From Balaenoptera acutorostrata (taxonomy: Eukaryota > Chordata > Mammalia > Artiodactyla > Balaenopteridae), in assembly GCF_949987535.1 (NCBI RefSeq), contig NC_080075.1, positions 59,369,636 through 59,433,635 of the forward strand: 64,000 nucleotides of DNA. The letters are read 5' to 3'. Shown in pieces: positions 11,790 to 21,110 of this stretch. The notes below the pieces were generated by a model. The model was not told the DNA's origin. It saw only the letters and a program-made list of their open reading frames with translations, and did not search any database. The position numbers and the translations under genes were made by a program. Position 1 is the first letter of the stretch; each line of letters begins with the position of its first letter.

Positions 11790-12790
11790 AAACTTCTCAT
11801 TTAAAAATAATTTCAAGCTTACAGAAAAGCTGTAAGAACAAGAATAGTACAAAAAAACACCTGTACAGTTTTAACCAAATTCATCTGTTGTTAACATTTT
11901 ACTCATTTGCATTACTTGCATAAGAGCATCCTTCCACCCTCCCTCCTCCTCTCTATGCAAACATACAAATACATACACACATAAATACATAGCTCTCTCT
12001 CTCTATATATATGTGTATATATATAAAACATATATACATGTTACATTATTTTTTCTGAACCATTTGAGAGTAGGTTATATATCATGGCACTTTATTCCTA
12101 AAAATTTCAGTGTGTATTTCCTAAGAATAAAAACATTATTTTATAGAACCTTAGGATAGTTACCAACTTTAGTAAATTTAACATTGATGCCATACCTTTA
12201 TCTAATCTACCATCCATATTCCATTTTTGCCAAATGATCCAATAATATCCTTAATATCATTTCCCCCTCTAATACAAGATCCATTCTAGAATCAGGTACT
12301 ACAAATAGTTGTCATGTCTCTTTAGGCTCCTTTAATCTGGAACATTTCCACAGCCTTTGTCTTTAAATATTAACATTTAAAAAAGTACAGTCTCGCCCCC
12401 TACCCTTTTAAAAAACAGGATGTTCCCCATTTGGAGTTCAATGTTCCTCAGGATTACATTCAGGTTATGCATTCCTGGCTGGCAAACTACATAAGTGATG
12501 TGTTCTTCACAGGCATCACATTCAGAGGCACACGATGTCCACTGGTGTTATTTATTTTGATCATGCACTCAAGGTGCTGTCTGATTTCATCACTGCATAG
12601 AGTTACTATTTTTTTCCCCTTGCAACTACTAAGCAATATATGGGGAGATATTTAAGACCATGCAAACATTCTGCTCCTCATCAAAAATATCCCCATAGAT
12701 TTAGCATCTATCAATGATTCCTGTCTGGACTAATCTTTATTATAATGATTGCAAAATAATCATATGAATTTTTCAGTTAAGTAGACTCAA
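11790..12790 (-). repeat. ancient L1 3' region, minus strand
   Basis: About 1 kb matches, in reverse, an old L1M 3' region: CTTACAGAAAAGCTGTAAGA, TTGTCATGTCTCTTTAGGCT, TTCAGGTTATGCATTCCTGG and GGCACACGATGTCCACTGG appear in the expected order. A mixed (CT)n/(TA)n/(TG)n simple repeat at about 11991-12040 interrupts it. The 74-codon frame at 12431-12655 is inside the repeat. Confidence 0.7.
11991..12040. repeat. compound (CT)n(TA)n microsatellite
   Basis: CTCTCTCTCTCTATATATAT followed by TGTGTATATATA. Length-variable simple repeat within the ancient L1. Confidence 0.8.
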
Positions 12791-13849
12791 TTTCTGGCTA
12801 CACTCCCAGATCCCTTAGGTGTAAGCACTCGGTCTCCTCTACTTTAGGAGCACTACAGTGCAATGGTTTGTGTGCAACACTAGAATAATTAGGTGCAGCT
12901 TCCAGAAAAAACAAGCGTACCTGAGCCATGCCTTAGAGACTGGATAGATTTTGAAAAGCTAAAGAGGTGGAGAACCAGTCAAGACACAGACAACTCCATC
13001 AGGAAAGCTGAAAAAAACAATATGGTGAATGCTTTGCCAAGTAAATAACATACCCTAACTTCCAGTTTCATAAAACCACATTTCTACATATGGAGTTCGC
13101 CTGAATTACACTGATTCTAGAACTACAGATATACTTTTGCTGCTACTGATATTAACTATATTCTAATCATTATATTCAGATTCTAAAAATTTTTCAAAAA
13201 CAGCACAATTCATTATAACCACTTCTGATTGTTCATCCACATTTTTATATATATGTGAGCCCTCCTACCTCGTCTCTCAAAGATAGGGAATAGACACTAA
13301 AAGTGTACCTTTCATCTGACTGTGACCCCTAGAAAGAAATAAATTTTATACTGCCATCTAAGGCAAACATATAAAACTGAAATTAAAAGTTTCTTGAAGC
13401 AATATCATGCAAAGCACCAATATTTTATAATCTTTCTTTCTTCCTCTCTTCCTCCTCATTCTTTTTAATATTTGTCTTGACTGCAAATAAATTGATTTCT
13501 AAATCCTTAATAGGTGATGCACAAGACCTGCACTTGAAAAACACTACCCTAGAACCTGGCACAGAGTTCTTTATCATATTCCCAACAAAGTCTGGAAGAA
13601 AGTTTTCATTTATTTCAGGTGAAATAAGAACAGAAGAAAACAAGAACATAAAGTTATTTAATTTTTTAAAGGATTCTGAGATTGTGTATGATAATTTTTT
13701 GGTCTTCAAGTTATTATCTTTTTATGCAACGATGGTAAGAGCGAAAGTTGTAAGTTGCCAATGATATACTGGTTCCCTAATAATTTTTCCCCCAATTTTA
13801 TAGGGTCCTGAAATCTCCACTGCTCTGCTATGAGATTTCAAAAACACAT
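12791..13849. other. unassigned intron sequence
   Basis: No gene recognised. Opposing 94- and 95-codon frames at 13425-13764 overlap each other and have AT-rich composition without recognisable domains. CTGCACTTGAAAAACACTAC near 13529 faintly resembles a MER5-type hAT fragment, too weak to call. Confidence 0.45.
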
Positions 13850-14620
13850 GAGAGTGTCAGCCTTCAATGGGTTTACAATTTGGCTGGGGAAATAAGACTT
13901 ACAATAATTTTAGGACTTGTAATAATTACTTCTACCTTTTGAGAAGAAATATTCTGTGATAAATGCCCTAAGAATGTTCTTATGTTAAAAGTTCAAGGGT
14001 GAATATTTTAAGCTGGGAATGAAAGAGAACAAACAACAAAAGGTGTTCAGAAAGGAAACAATATCTGAGTTGGGCCTTGAAGGGTACTTCAAAAGAGAAT
14101 AGTCACAGGGATGGAAAAAAGCCAATCAAATATGGGGAAAAAGAAATAGGTCAATTAGGCCAGAACATGTTAAGACAGTAGAAAGAGATAATGGAGGACC
14201 CTTGACAACAAGGTTAAGGTGCTTGAATTTAGTCATTAAGGCAATGAAGCAATCTGAAAGAGTGAATGGGACAGTCAAAGCACTGTTTAAGGAAGATTAG
14301 TCTGAGAGTCCCACACACACACACAAAACAAATTATAGACAAGTGGAGATTCTTGAGGTTATGCAATAATCCAAACACAGAAAAATAAGGACTTCAACTG
14401 TGGTGGTGGAAAAGGAAAGTAAGGAATGGGAAAAGGTGACAAGAATTGATAAGTCTTAGAAGAGATTTTAATGTGGTAGGCAAAAATGGCCAGGAGTCAA
14501 ACATGGTTCTAAGATTTCAAGGCTGGGTGATACTTACAGACAGTGGAAAATAAGAAAAAGAAGCTGATTTAGAGGATGAGGAGCTCAGATTCAGGTATGT
14601 TAGAGTCAATGTACAAGTGG
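13850..14620 (+). repeat. L2 LINE fragment
   Basis: Diverged L2 in plus orientation: GAGTTGGGCCTTGAAGGGTA, then AAGGCAATGAAGCAATCTGA, TTTAAGGAAGATTAGTCTGA and GTTCTAAGATTTCAAGGCTG follow the L2 3' order. No open frame remains. Confidence 0.65.
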
Positions 14621-14701
14621 GTTATAAAGAGTCAGTAATAGGGTAAGGAAAAGAACATTAGACCCCATCAAAAAAATCTGAGTTCAAGTGGAAAAAAATG
14701 G

Positions 14702-15074
14702 GGACTTCCCTGGTGGCACAGTGGTTTAGAATCCACCTACCAATGCAGGGGACACGGGTTCAGTCCCTGGTCCAGAAAGATCCCACATGCTGCAGAGCAA
14801 CTAAGCCCATGCGCCACAACTACTGAGCCTGTGCTCTAGAGCCCGTGAGCCACAACCACTGAAGCCCGTGTGCTCTAGGGCCCATATGCCACAACTACTG
14901 AGCCCGCGAGCTGTAACTACTGAAGACCGCACACCTAGAGCCCATGCTCTGCAACAAGAGAAGCCATGGCAATGAGAAGCCCACGCACTGCAAGGAAGAG
15001 TAACCCCTGCTCGCCACAACTAGAGAAAAGCCCGCACGCAGGCAACAAAGACCCGACGCAGCCAAAAAAAGAAA
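14702..15074 (+). mobile_element. long CHR-type SINE with extra internal modules
   Basis: At about 373 bp it is longer than the usual 290-310 bp copies here. The middle contains extra copies of the roughly 35-bp module built on CCACAACTACTGAGCCCG. Target duplication GAAAAAAATGG at 14691-14701 and 15075-15085. The 72-codon minus-strand frame is SINE sequence. Confidence 0.95.
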
Positions 15075-15329
15075 GAAAAAAATGGTTAGGATCTAATGAA
15101 AAAACCACCAGAATGCACAATTATATCTATAGTATAATTTTCACTGTGTAAAAAAGGAGGCATAGGAAAAGAGTAAAAATGAGTACATCAACATGTTAAT
15201 GTCAGCTGAATACAGATAAGCTAGAACAAAAGATAATTTTTTTCTTTCTTCTTTTGTATTGTGTTCTCATTGGATACAAACCTTACAAGTTAGGCTCCCC
15301 ACCAAAAAAAAAGAAAAGGAAAAGAAAAA

Positions 15330-15490
15330 TCTGGATTTGAATAGCCTTTATAAAAACTGCAAACTCCTTGAACCTTAGTTTCCTCATCTATGAAAGAGGA
15401 AATAATTTCTTCTCTCCCAAGGTTAGTGTGCAGATTAAATGAGATAAAGTTTTGTAAACTATAAAGCAATATGCAAAGTTAAAGCATTAT
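15330..15490 (+). repeat. MIR SINE
   Basis: CTTAGTTTCCTCATCTATGA followed by AGATTAAATGAGATAAAG matches the MIR 3' half in plus orientation. Confidence 0.7.
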
Positions 15491-15623
15491 AACAGTGACA
15501 GCTAAAATTATAGGACAAGAGATCACACAGAGACGTAGAAATATACTACAGATTTGGGAAGTAGATTATTTCCTTAGACTATTTTAAAGTTTTAGAATCC
15601 ATCTATTTTAAAGTCAAAATGTT

Positions 15624-15933
15624 GGGACTTCCCTGGTGGAGCAGTGGTTAAGAATCCGCCTGCCAATGCAGGGGACACGGGTTCGAGCCCTGGTATGGGA
15701 AGATCCCACATGTCGCAGAGCAACTAAGCCCGTGTGCCACAACTACTGAAGCCTGCGTGCTCTAGGGCCCGTGCTCTGCAACGAGAAGCCAGTGCAGTGA
15801 GAAGCCCAAGCACCACAATGAAGAGTAGCCCCCGCTTACCACAACTAGAGAAAGCCCCCGCACAGCAATGAAGACCCAACACAGCCATAAATAAATAAAA
15901 AAATAAATTTTAAAAATAAAAAAAAATAAAATA
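15624..15933 (+). mobile_element. CHR-type SINE
   Basis: Starts GGGACTTCCCTGGTGGAGCA, with B-box-like GGTTCGAGCCCTGG and a mixed A/T tail. Short target duplication AAAATGT on both sides (7 bp visible). It lies 550 bp from the previous SINE in the same orientation. Confidence 0.9.
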
Positions 15934-18900
15934 AAAATGTCATATTTCTTATGAACAAATATTGAAGTTTTACATGTAATAGAAATGGACTCATATACAT
16001 AAAATTAATATGGTACTTGTCCTACATGCTATTCAAACTTAAATACAAAGCAGAAAAAGACCTAGTAATATCATTCCCTAATATCTGGACTTCTAATTAT
16101 TTCATGGTTTTAAAAGGCCAGTCTCTATAAATTCAGAATCTCCAAATGTTGTCTCTCAGAAGTTATGTGCTTGATACACAACACTGCATTCTAAATGGTG
16201 CGTCCCCCTTCAACTCCCATTTCTGGTACTTTATTTCTAGATATGTATTTAAAAGCAGATAGTAAGCTCCTAAAGGGCAAGAAGAATGTCACAAAAATAG
16301 GTACATGTTAAGAAATACTCTAGCTAACTCATGTTACAGATGTAAGAGTTACTACTCATGCCATATTATAACGTAAGCCTATCTTGAGCCCTTCAAGAGA
16401 CAACCATTAAGAAATTAAAAGTTAAGAAAAAATTCCCCAAGTAATATTATTACATGGGAAACATCTTTATATGAATAAATATATACAGAATGCTTTAGAC
16501 TAGATTTATATTTGAAAATCATATACTACACTGTTCCTTTAAGAAAGCAAGAGTATACATGAGATGAGAAATAAGTTCTAATATTGTGATGTTAAAGAGA
16601 TAGTTTTAAAATATCTCATAAACTGAAGCATACTACTACTGCAATGAGACTGTTACATTTCTTATACTAACCCTACAATTTCATCCATTACAATTTTTCT
16701 TTAAAAAGAAGTTTTGGAGTTTTGTTTTTAACCTTCGGAGCAGAAAAAGTTAAAACTGATGTGGTTAACAATATGCTTTCTTTAAAGCATAAACACAGAC
16801 TAAACCTGTAGGCTAATCCCAAGACAAGTCTTAAAATTAAAACCTTTATTATGAAAAAGAGATGCTAAAAAAACTAAGCATGAAATGCACCTAACCCCTG
16901 CCTTAAGAAAATCAACAAAAAAAGCTGTATCAAGTTTCCCACTTTTGCACATAGACCTGAGATTTAAAATATTTACTGTATATATGTTTTGTACATGTAT
17001 GTGTGTGTATTCCAAACTGATTTGGAGGCAGGACATCAAGATAGATTGTTTTCCCCTCACTAAGTTAAAAAAAAAATTGTTTCTGAAGTATTGCTTTTTT
17101 ATATTACCCTCTTCATGAACTAAAAGACACTATGCCTGAAGTAAACGGTGCCACCACCTGCCAGCCGAACTGCCTGAAATTCATCAGCTGTAGAGATTAA
17201 AAGCATCCTTTAGTTGTTTTTATGTAAAACAAAAGTAATACAAAAGGTATCTAATTTCAATGTGGCACATATAACACAATCACCCACAGACAATCACCTA
17301 ACGTTCCTCTCAGTGATCTCAAAACCACTACACACAGTTTTAATTGCCATTAGACATCTTATAAAATGCACATAATAGTGTTTTCCTTATCTAAACACAC
17401 AACAATCAAGGGTACAGTTTGAATTTTAAAAGTTTTTCACTTTATGAAATGATGCACCATAACATTCCCTTAAATAATCAGCTTCTCTAGAACCATTGTT
17501 TACAAAGCACTGAGCTTTCCTGCTTATAAAAATGTAGTTTTCTTACATTTTTTTTCAAGAACTCATCTAGTATTTAAAAGGAGACACACATACACTTCCT
17601 TGAGAATAAATGTTTTCAATACTTGTGACCCCAGAAGAACTTCACATGTTTTGAATTCTTGTTTGGTTAAAAAAAAGTTTTTAAACATCTACTAGAATAC
17701 AAGACCTTGCCTTTAAACTCATGGCTCTCTTGATGATAAAATAAAGATCAATGTAACTCTACGCTCTAGACTAATGAACTGCAGGGAATAGAAACAAGCA
17801 ATTTGGCAAGAGCTGGGTAAAGCTATGTTTAAAGACTACCAGTAAAATATACCAGCATTACCCTTCCCTCACTCCCAACTCTTTAAGGTTTCAATTAAAA
17901 TGGGGCCTAGTTTTACTCTTTCAAGGGGGACAGAAAGAGAAAGCACAGAGCTCCTGCTGAGAAGTATCTTCATGAGAAGCAGCTCCAAAAATACTGCCAG
18001 GAACCATTTCTTTCCCTCCAGCTGACAGAGGTTCCTCTCTTTAATATACAGGTATATTCCCTGCTCCTGATCAACACCATACTTAAAGAAAGAAAGCCTC
18101 ATCAAGGTACCATCCAAGGATGGCATCAAATAAATAAAAAAATTATCAAATGAATAAAAAAATTCAACATCAGGGTCAGCTATAACGTTCCTGATGAAAA
18201 GTGGGAGCCCCAACTAAAATTCATCTTCATCTTTCAGTCTCTCCTATCAGTTGCCTCATGAATTGGATAAGAAAGGATAGCTGTCTAACAAGGATATCCA
18301 CTGTTTCAAGATAAACTTAAATGCCCCCAATTAGTGAGAAAGACTCCCACAAAACACAGAAGATGAAGCTTCGGCAAGCCTTCCAAGTCCTCAGAACCAA
18401 GAGGAAAGAAGTAAAAGCTGATTCTAATTTGAGCAGTGATCCCACTATTCCTACAGGCTGAGGAGCCAACAGTGCAGAGATATCTCAGTCCCACCACATC
18501 CCCCAAGACACTCAGTTTTTTGGCCAAGTATATGATCACCTCTTTGTGAACATAAAGGACAAGTCTTTCAGTCCAATATGATTAGGGAATAAATCCAGGC
18601 ATAAGGCTTAAAAAAAAAAAAAAAGCAGTGAAAAGTTGATCCCTCTTTAAAAGGAGCCCAAGAATGAAACAACTTCACAATGTAAGGAATTATAAGACAT
18701 CAAAGGTTAGATAATGGACAACAGGTGCCTTTGGGGAGGAAAGAGTAACACTCAGTCGCCTCCTATTTTAGCATTTCCACTCTCAAAGTACTTGTGTGTG
18801 TGTTTCCCAAAGAAAGTGTGTGTGTTTTTCCCCAAAGAAAATCAAGGCCAAAATTGTGGGTTTTACTATTTAATACCTATAATGGATCCATTGCTCTTTA

Positions 18901-19485
18901 ACCTACTTTTTTATTTTAGATTTTAAAAAACCCATTTACTCTCAGTGTGTCTGAATAAAGTATGGCCTATGGCCAGATTATGCACTGATCCATGAACATT
19001 AACCAACTAGGAATTTATTATCAAGAAATGCAAAGAAAGGCATCTGAATACAAGCTACCTCCACATAAAATACTCAATATACAAATCCAGCAGCAGGTAT
19101 CACATTAACTGCAGTATCAGCCAAAGCAGAAACTGTTTCTCACCATCATGACAGTTGAGCTCAATCTTTACAGTAACCAGATTCCAATAGCCTCACAGAA
19201 TAGTAATTCCAGACACATTATAGGGCACTGAGTACCAGCCTTGAGTTCTGATTCCCTAGGCCAGTTACAAAATTTACTACCTTTATCTGGGTGAAAGGGA
19301 ACACTGAAAGGATACTTCAGCCTACTTCCCTTTCTCCATTCCACAAAGACAACATATTCCAAAAATGGAGAATCCTTTCTTTCCCTGTCAGAGGCCCCCT
19401 TTCCTATGGATTAACTGGGCAGGGTTACTTCTCCCCAGCATGCGTGCAGAGCCAGCAAGCATAGTTCTGCTTTCACTCCTCTTTT
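15934..19485. other. 3.5 kb of unassigned intron 1 sequence
   Basis: No gene, RNA or young repeat found. A short L2-tail-like stretch (AGTAAGCTCCTAAAGGGCAA) is at about 16260-16280, A15 at 18610-18624, and small tandem duplications near 18115-18160 and 18795-18840. Open frames of 60-114 codons show no recognisable protein family. The largest, at 17869-18213 on minus, has no similarity I can name. Confidence 0.5.
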
Positions 19486-19498
19486 AAAGAGGGTCCCC

Positions 19499-19884
19499 AG
19501 GCTTCCCTGGTGGTGCAGTGGTTAAGAATCCGCCTGCCAATCCAGGGGACACGGGTTCGAGCCCTGGTCCAGGAAGATCCCACATACTGCGAAGCAACTA
19601 AGCCCGTGGGCACAACTACTGAGCCTGCGCTCTAGAGCCCGCGAGCCACAAATGCTGAGCCCGCGTGCCACAACTACTGAAGCCCGCGTGCCTAGAGCCC
19701 GTGCTCTGCAACAAGAGAAGCCACCACAATGAGAAGCCCGCGCACCGCAACGAAGAGTAGCCCCCGCTCGCCACAGCTAGAGAAAGCCCACACGCAGCAA
19801 CGAAGACCCAACGCAGCCAAAAATGAATAAATAAAATAAATTTTTTAAAATCCACTTATGTTAAAAAAATAAATAAATAAAAAT
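19499..19884 (+). mobile_element. long CHR-type SINE
   Basis: About 386 bp including a long (AAAT)n tail. Target duplication AAAGAGGGTCCCC (13 bp) at 19486-19498 and 19885-19897. This is the CHR SINE closest to the EML4 promoter, about 700 bp inside intron 1. Confidence 0.95.
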
Positions 19885-20059
19885 AAAGAGGGTCCCCCAA
19901 CACAGATGCACCTCTTCCTTTCCTGTATTAGGCAAATGATGCTTCAGTGCTTCTGGTTCTCTCCACCACTGCAAAATGTTCAGAGAAGTGGAGGAAGTGA
20001 AGGGAAGTTGTCAGTTACTCTGAGGTATACTTAAAAGAAGACTCCAAATTTAAAGTGAA

Positions 20060-20440
20060 TACTTGGTGGGGCGGGGGGGAGTGCCCCCCTCCTGAAGAGG
20101 GAATGGGGGGGGGGTCCCTTCCCTAAAAGGGAGGCTCTGCGTGGCTAAGCGGTGTCCCCAACCTGAAAGAGAGCTCGGTATGTGGGAAGGGGGAGGAATG
20201 TTGTACCCAGAAGAGGGATCAGGGTTTGAAAAAGGTGTCCTAACCCCGAAGGTGGGGGGAGCCGTGAGTGTATGGGGAGGGCTGTACCAGCTTTGGGGGG
20301 CCGCGCTGAGTGAAGGGGTTCCCACTATGGTGAAGAAGGGCCCCGCACTGAAGAGAACGCTGGGAGGAAAGGAGGGTCTTGCTGAGGAGGGCTGGCATGG
20401 GGGAGGGGTTCTGAGTCCATCGGAGCCCGGAGAGGGACAG
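20060..20440. repeat. G-rich degenerate tandem repeat region
   Basis: G-runs (G7 at 20073-20079, G10 at 20105-20114) and a C6 run lead into a stretch where units like GGTGTCCCCAACCTGAAAGA, GGTGTCCTAACCCCGAAGG and GGTTCCCACTATGGTGAAG recur every 35-50 bp. It looks like an old, diverged minisatellite just inside EML4 intron 1. The 174-codon plus-strand frame starting at 20141 follows the repeat and is not convincing as a gene. Confidence 0.45.
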
Positions 20441-20575
20441 CAGGCTCGAGGGGAACATGTGCAGTGGAAGTGCCGCCATCCCGAGGGGCAGGGCGGAGAG
20501 CAGGCCCGGGCTGCGTGTGGAGGGAACAAGGTTCCCACCCTGCGCAGGAGAGGAAGGACTCCCGGCCGTACTCAC

Positions 20576-20600
20576 CGAGGCTGCCGGCGAAACCGTCCAT
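20576..20600 (-). CDS. EML4: EML4, coding part of exon 1
   Basis: Reading the minus strand, ATG at 20600-20598 opens MDGFAGSL plus one G (phase 1), followed directly by the splice donor GTGAG at 20575-20571. This matches the N-terminus of echinoderm microtubule-associated protein-like 4 (MDGFAGSLDD..., from memory) and its known 25-nt first coding exon. The start context is strong (A at -3, G at +4). EML4 is a cytoplasmic microtubule-binding protein: an N-terminal trimerising coiled coil follows these residues, then a basic region and a HELP/tandem WD40 domain, all encoded by exons outside this window to the left. Intron 1 begins at 20575. The frame continues in-frame into the intron to 20325, which is read-through, not protein. 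Only eight residues are visible, but the flanking 5' UTR and donor support the call. Confidence 0.93.
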
Positions 20601-20870
20601 CTTGCGGGGAAAGCGCCGGGCTCCGGGCTCAGCGGGGCGGGCACTTCATTCAGCGGACCGACTAGGGTCGCCGACGCTGAGCCTGACCCGCTAGCTTTCT
20701 CGGGCGCCCGGCTTGGCTCCCACCTCCCGCCTCCGTCGTCCGTCCGTCCACCACGGGGCAGTCAGCCGCGGACGCCCGGACCACTTCCCCGTCAGGTTGT
20801 GAGCCGCGCCGCGCAGCTCCGCCGCCTGCCCGGCCTCCCTCCCAGACAGCAGCCGCAAGCGCCCCGCCGC
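20601..20870 (-). other. EML4: EML4 5' UTR (approximate 5' end)
   Basis: GC-rich leader upstream of the EML4 start. Stretches such as CTGAATGAAGTGCCCGCCCC and CGGGTCAGGCTCAGCGTCGG agree with the human EML4 mRNA leader as I remember it. One upstream ATG occurs. The 5' boundary is an estimate. Confidence 0.7.
20629..20649 (-). promoter_or_regulatory. six-codon upstream ORF in the EML4 leader
   Basis: ATG at 20649-20647 encodes MKCPPR and stops at TGA 20631-20629, 28 nt before the EML4 ATG. It is the only upstream ATG between 20601 and 20870. Its context is weak (T at -3, A at +4), so most ribosomes would scan past, with partial repression or reinitiation possible. I recall a similar short uORF in the human mRNA. 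Confidence 0.6.
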
Positions 20871-20880
20871 GCCCCGCCCC

Positions 20881-20928
20881 CGCGCCCGCGCGCAGCGGTA
20901 GCTCCGCGCCCGCGCGCAGCGGTAGCTC
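20881..20928. repeat. perfect 24-bp tandem duplication in the promoter
   Basis: Two identical 24-bp units (20881-20904 and 20905-20928), each containing GCGCGCAGCGGTAGCTC, lie next to the presumed EML4 start site. Each copy would carry the same GC-rich factor sites. Identity of the copies points to a recent duplication or ongoing length variation. Confidence 0.95.
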
Positions 20929-21110
20929 CACCCCCGCGTACGCCGTCACGCTTCCGACTCCGCCTCCCACGTGACGACTCGGAGGCGGGGTCTTGCCGAC
21001 CCTTCCCTCTCACCTTGCCTCGGCCTCGGGTTCCGCCTCCCGCGGTCGGGAGGGGTGGCTACGCTTGCGCGGTGGGCCGGCTGAGGGCCTGGGACTTGGG
21101 GCTTGAAACT

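Larger units (their letters stand above)
1..20575 (-). other. EML4: 5' part of EML4 intron 1
   Basis: On the minus strand this follows directly after the EML4 exon 1 splice donor at 20575, so the whole stretch is transcribed as intron 1 and continues beyond the window. No open frame here resembles EML4 exon 2 (coiled-coil region) or any other conserved protein. A very long first intron is expected from human EML4, from memory. The content is MIR, L2, ancient L1, one LTR-like insert, seven CHR SINEs and unassigned AT-rich DNA, listed separately. Confidence 0.85.
20440..21110. promoter_or_regulatory. EML4: CpG island promoter of EML4
   Basis: Dense CpG and GC-rich sequence surrounds EML4 exon 1. 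No TATA box or CCAAT box is seen near the presumed start. GC boxes (GCCCCGCCCC at 20871-20880; GAGGCGGGG at 20982-20990) would bind Sp1-family factors. An E-box CACGTG at 20968-20973, within CCACGTGACG, fits USF/MITF/TFE-type factors. The layout is that of a broad housekeeping-type promoter, possibly bidirectional. The exact start site is inferred, about 20850-20880 on the minus strand, from similarity to my memory of the human EML4 5' UTR. Confidence 0.8.

Noticed and set aside
13425..13764. Opposed 94- and 95-codon frames
   Set aside because: They are mirror images on opposite strands in AT-rich DNA, with no recognisable family on either strand.
20325..20600. 91-codon minus-strand frame beginning MDGFAGSL
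   Set aside because: Only the first eight codons are exon; the rest reads through the splice donor into intron 1.
20141..20665. 174-codon plus-strand open frame
   Set aside because: It follows the G-rich degenerate repeat and runs into the CpG island antisense to EML4. Stop-free length is expected from composition.
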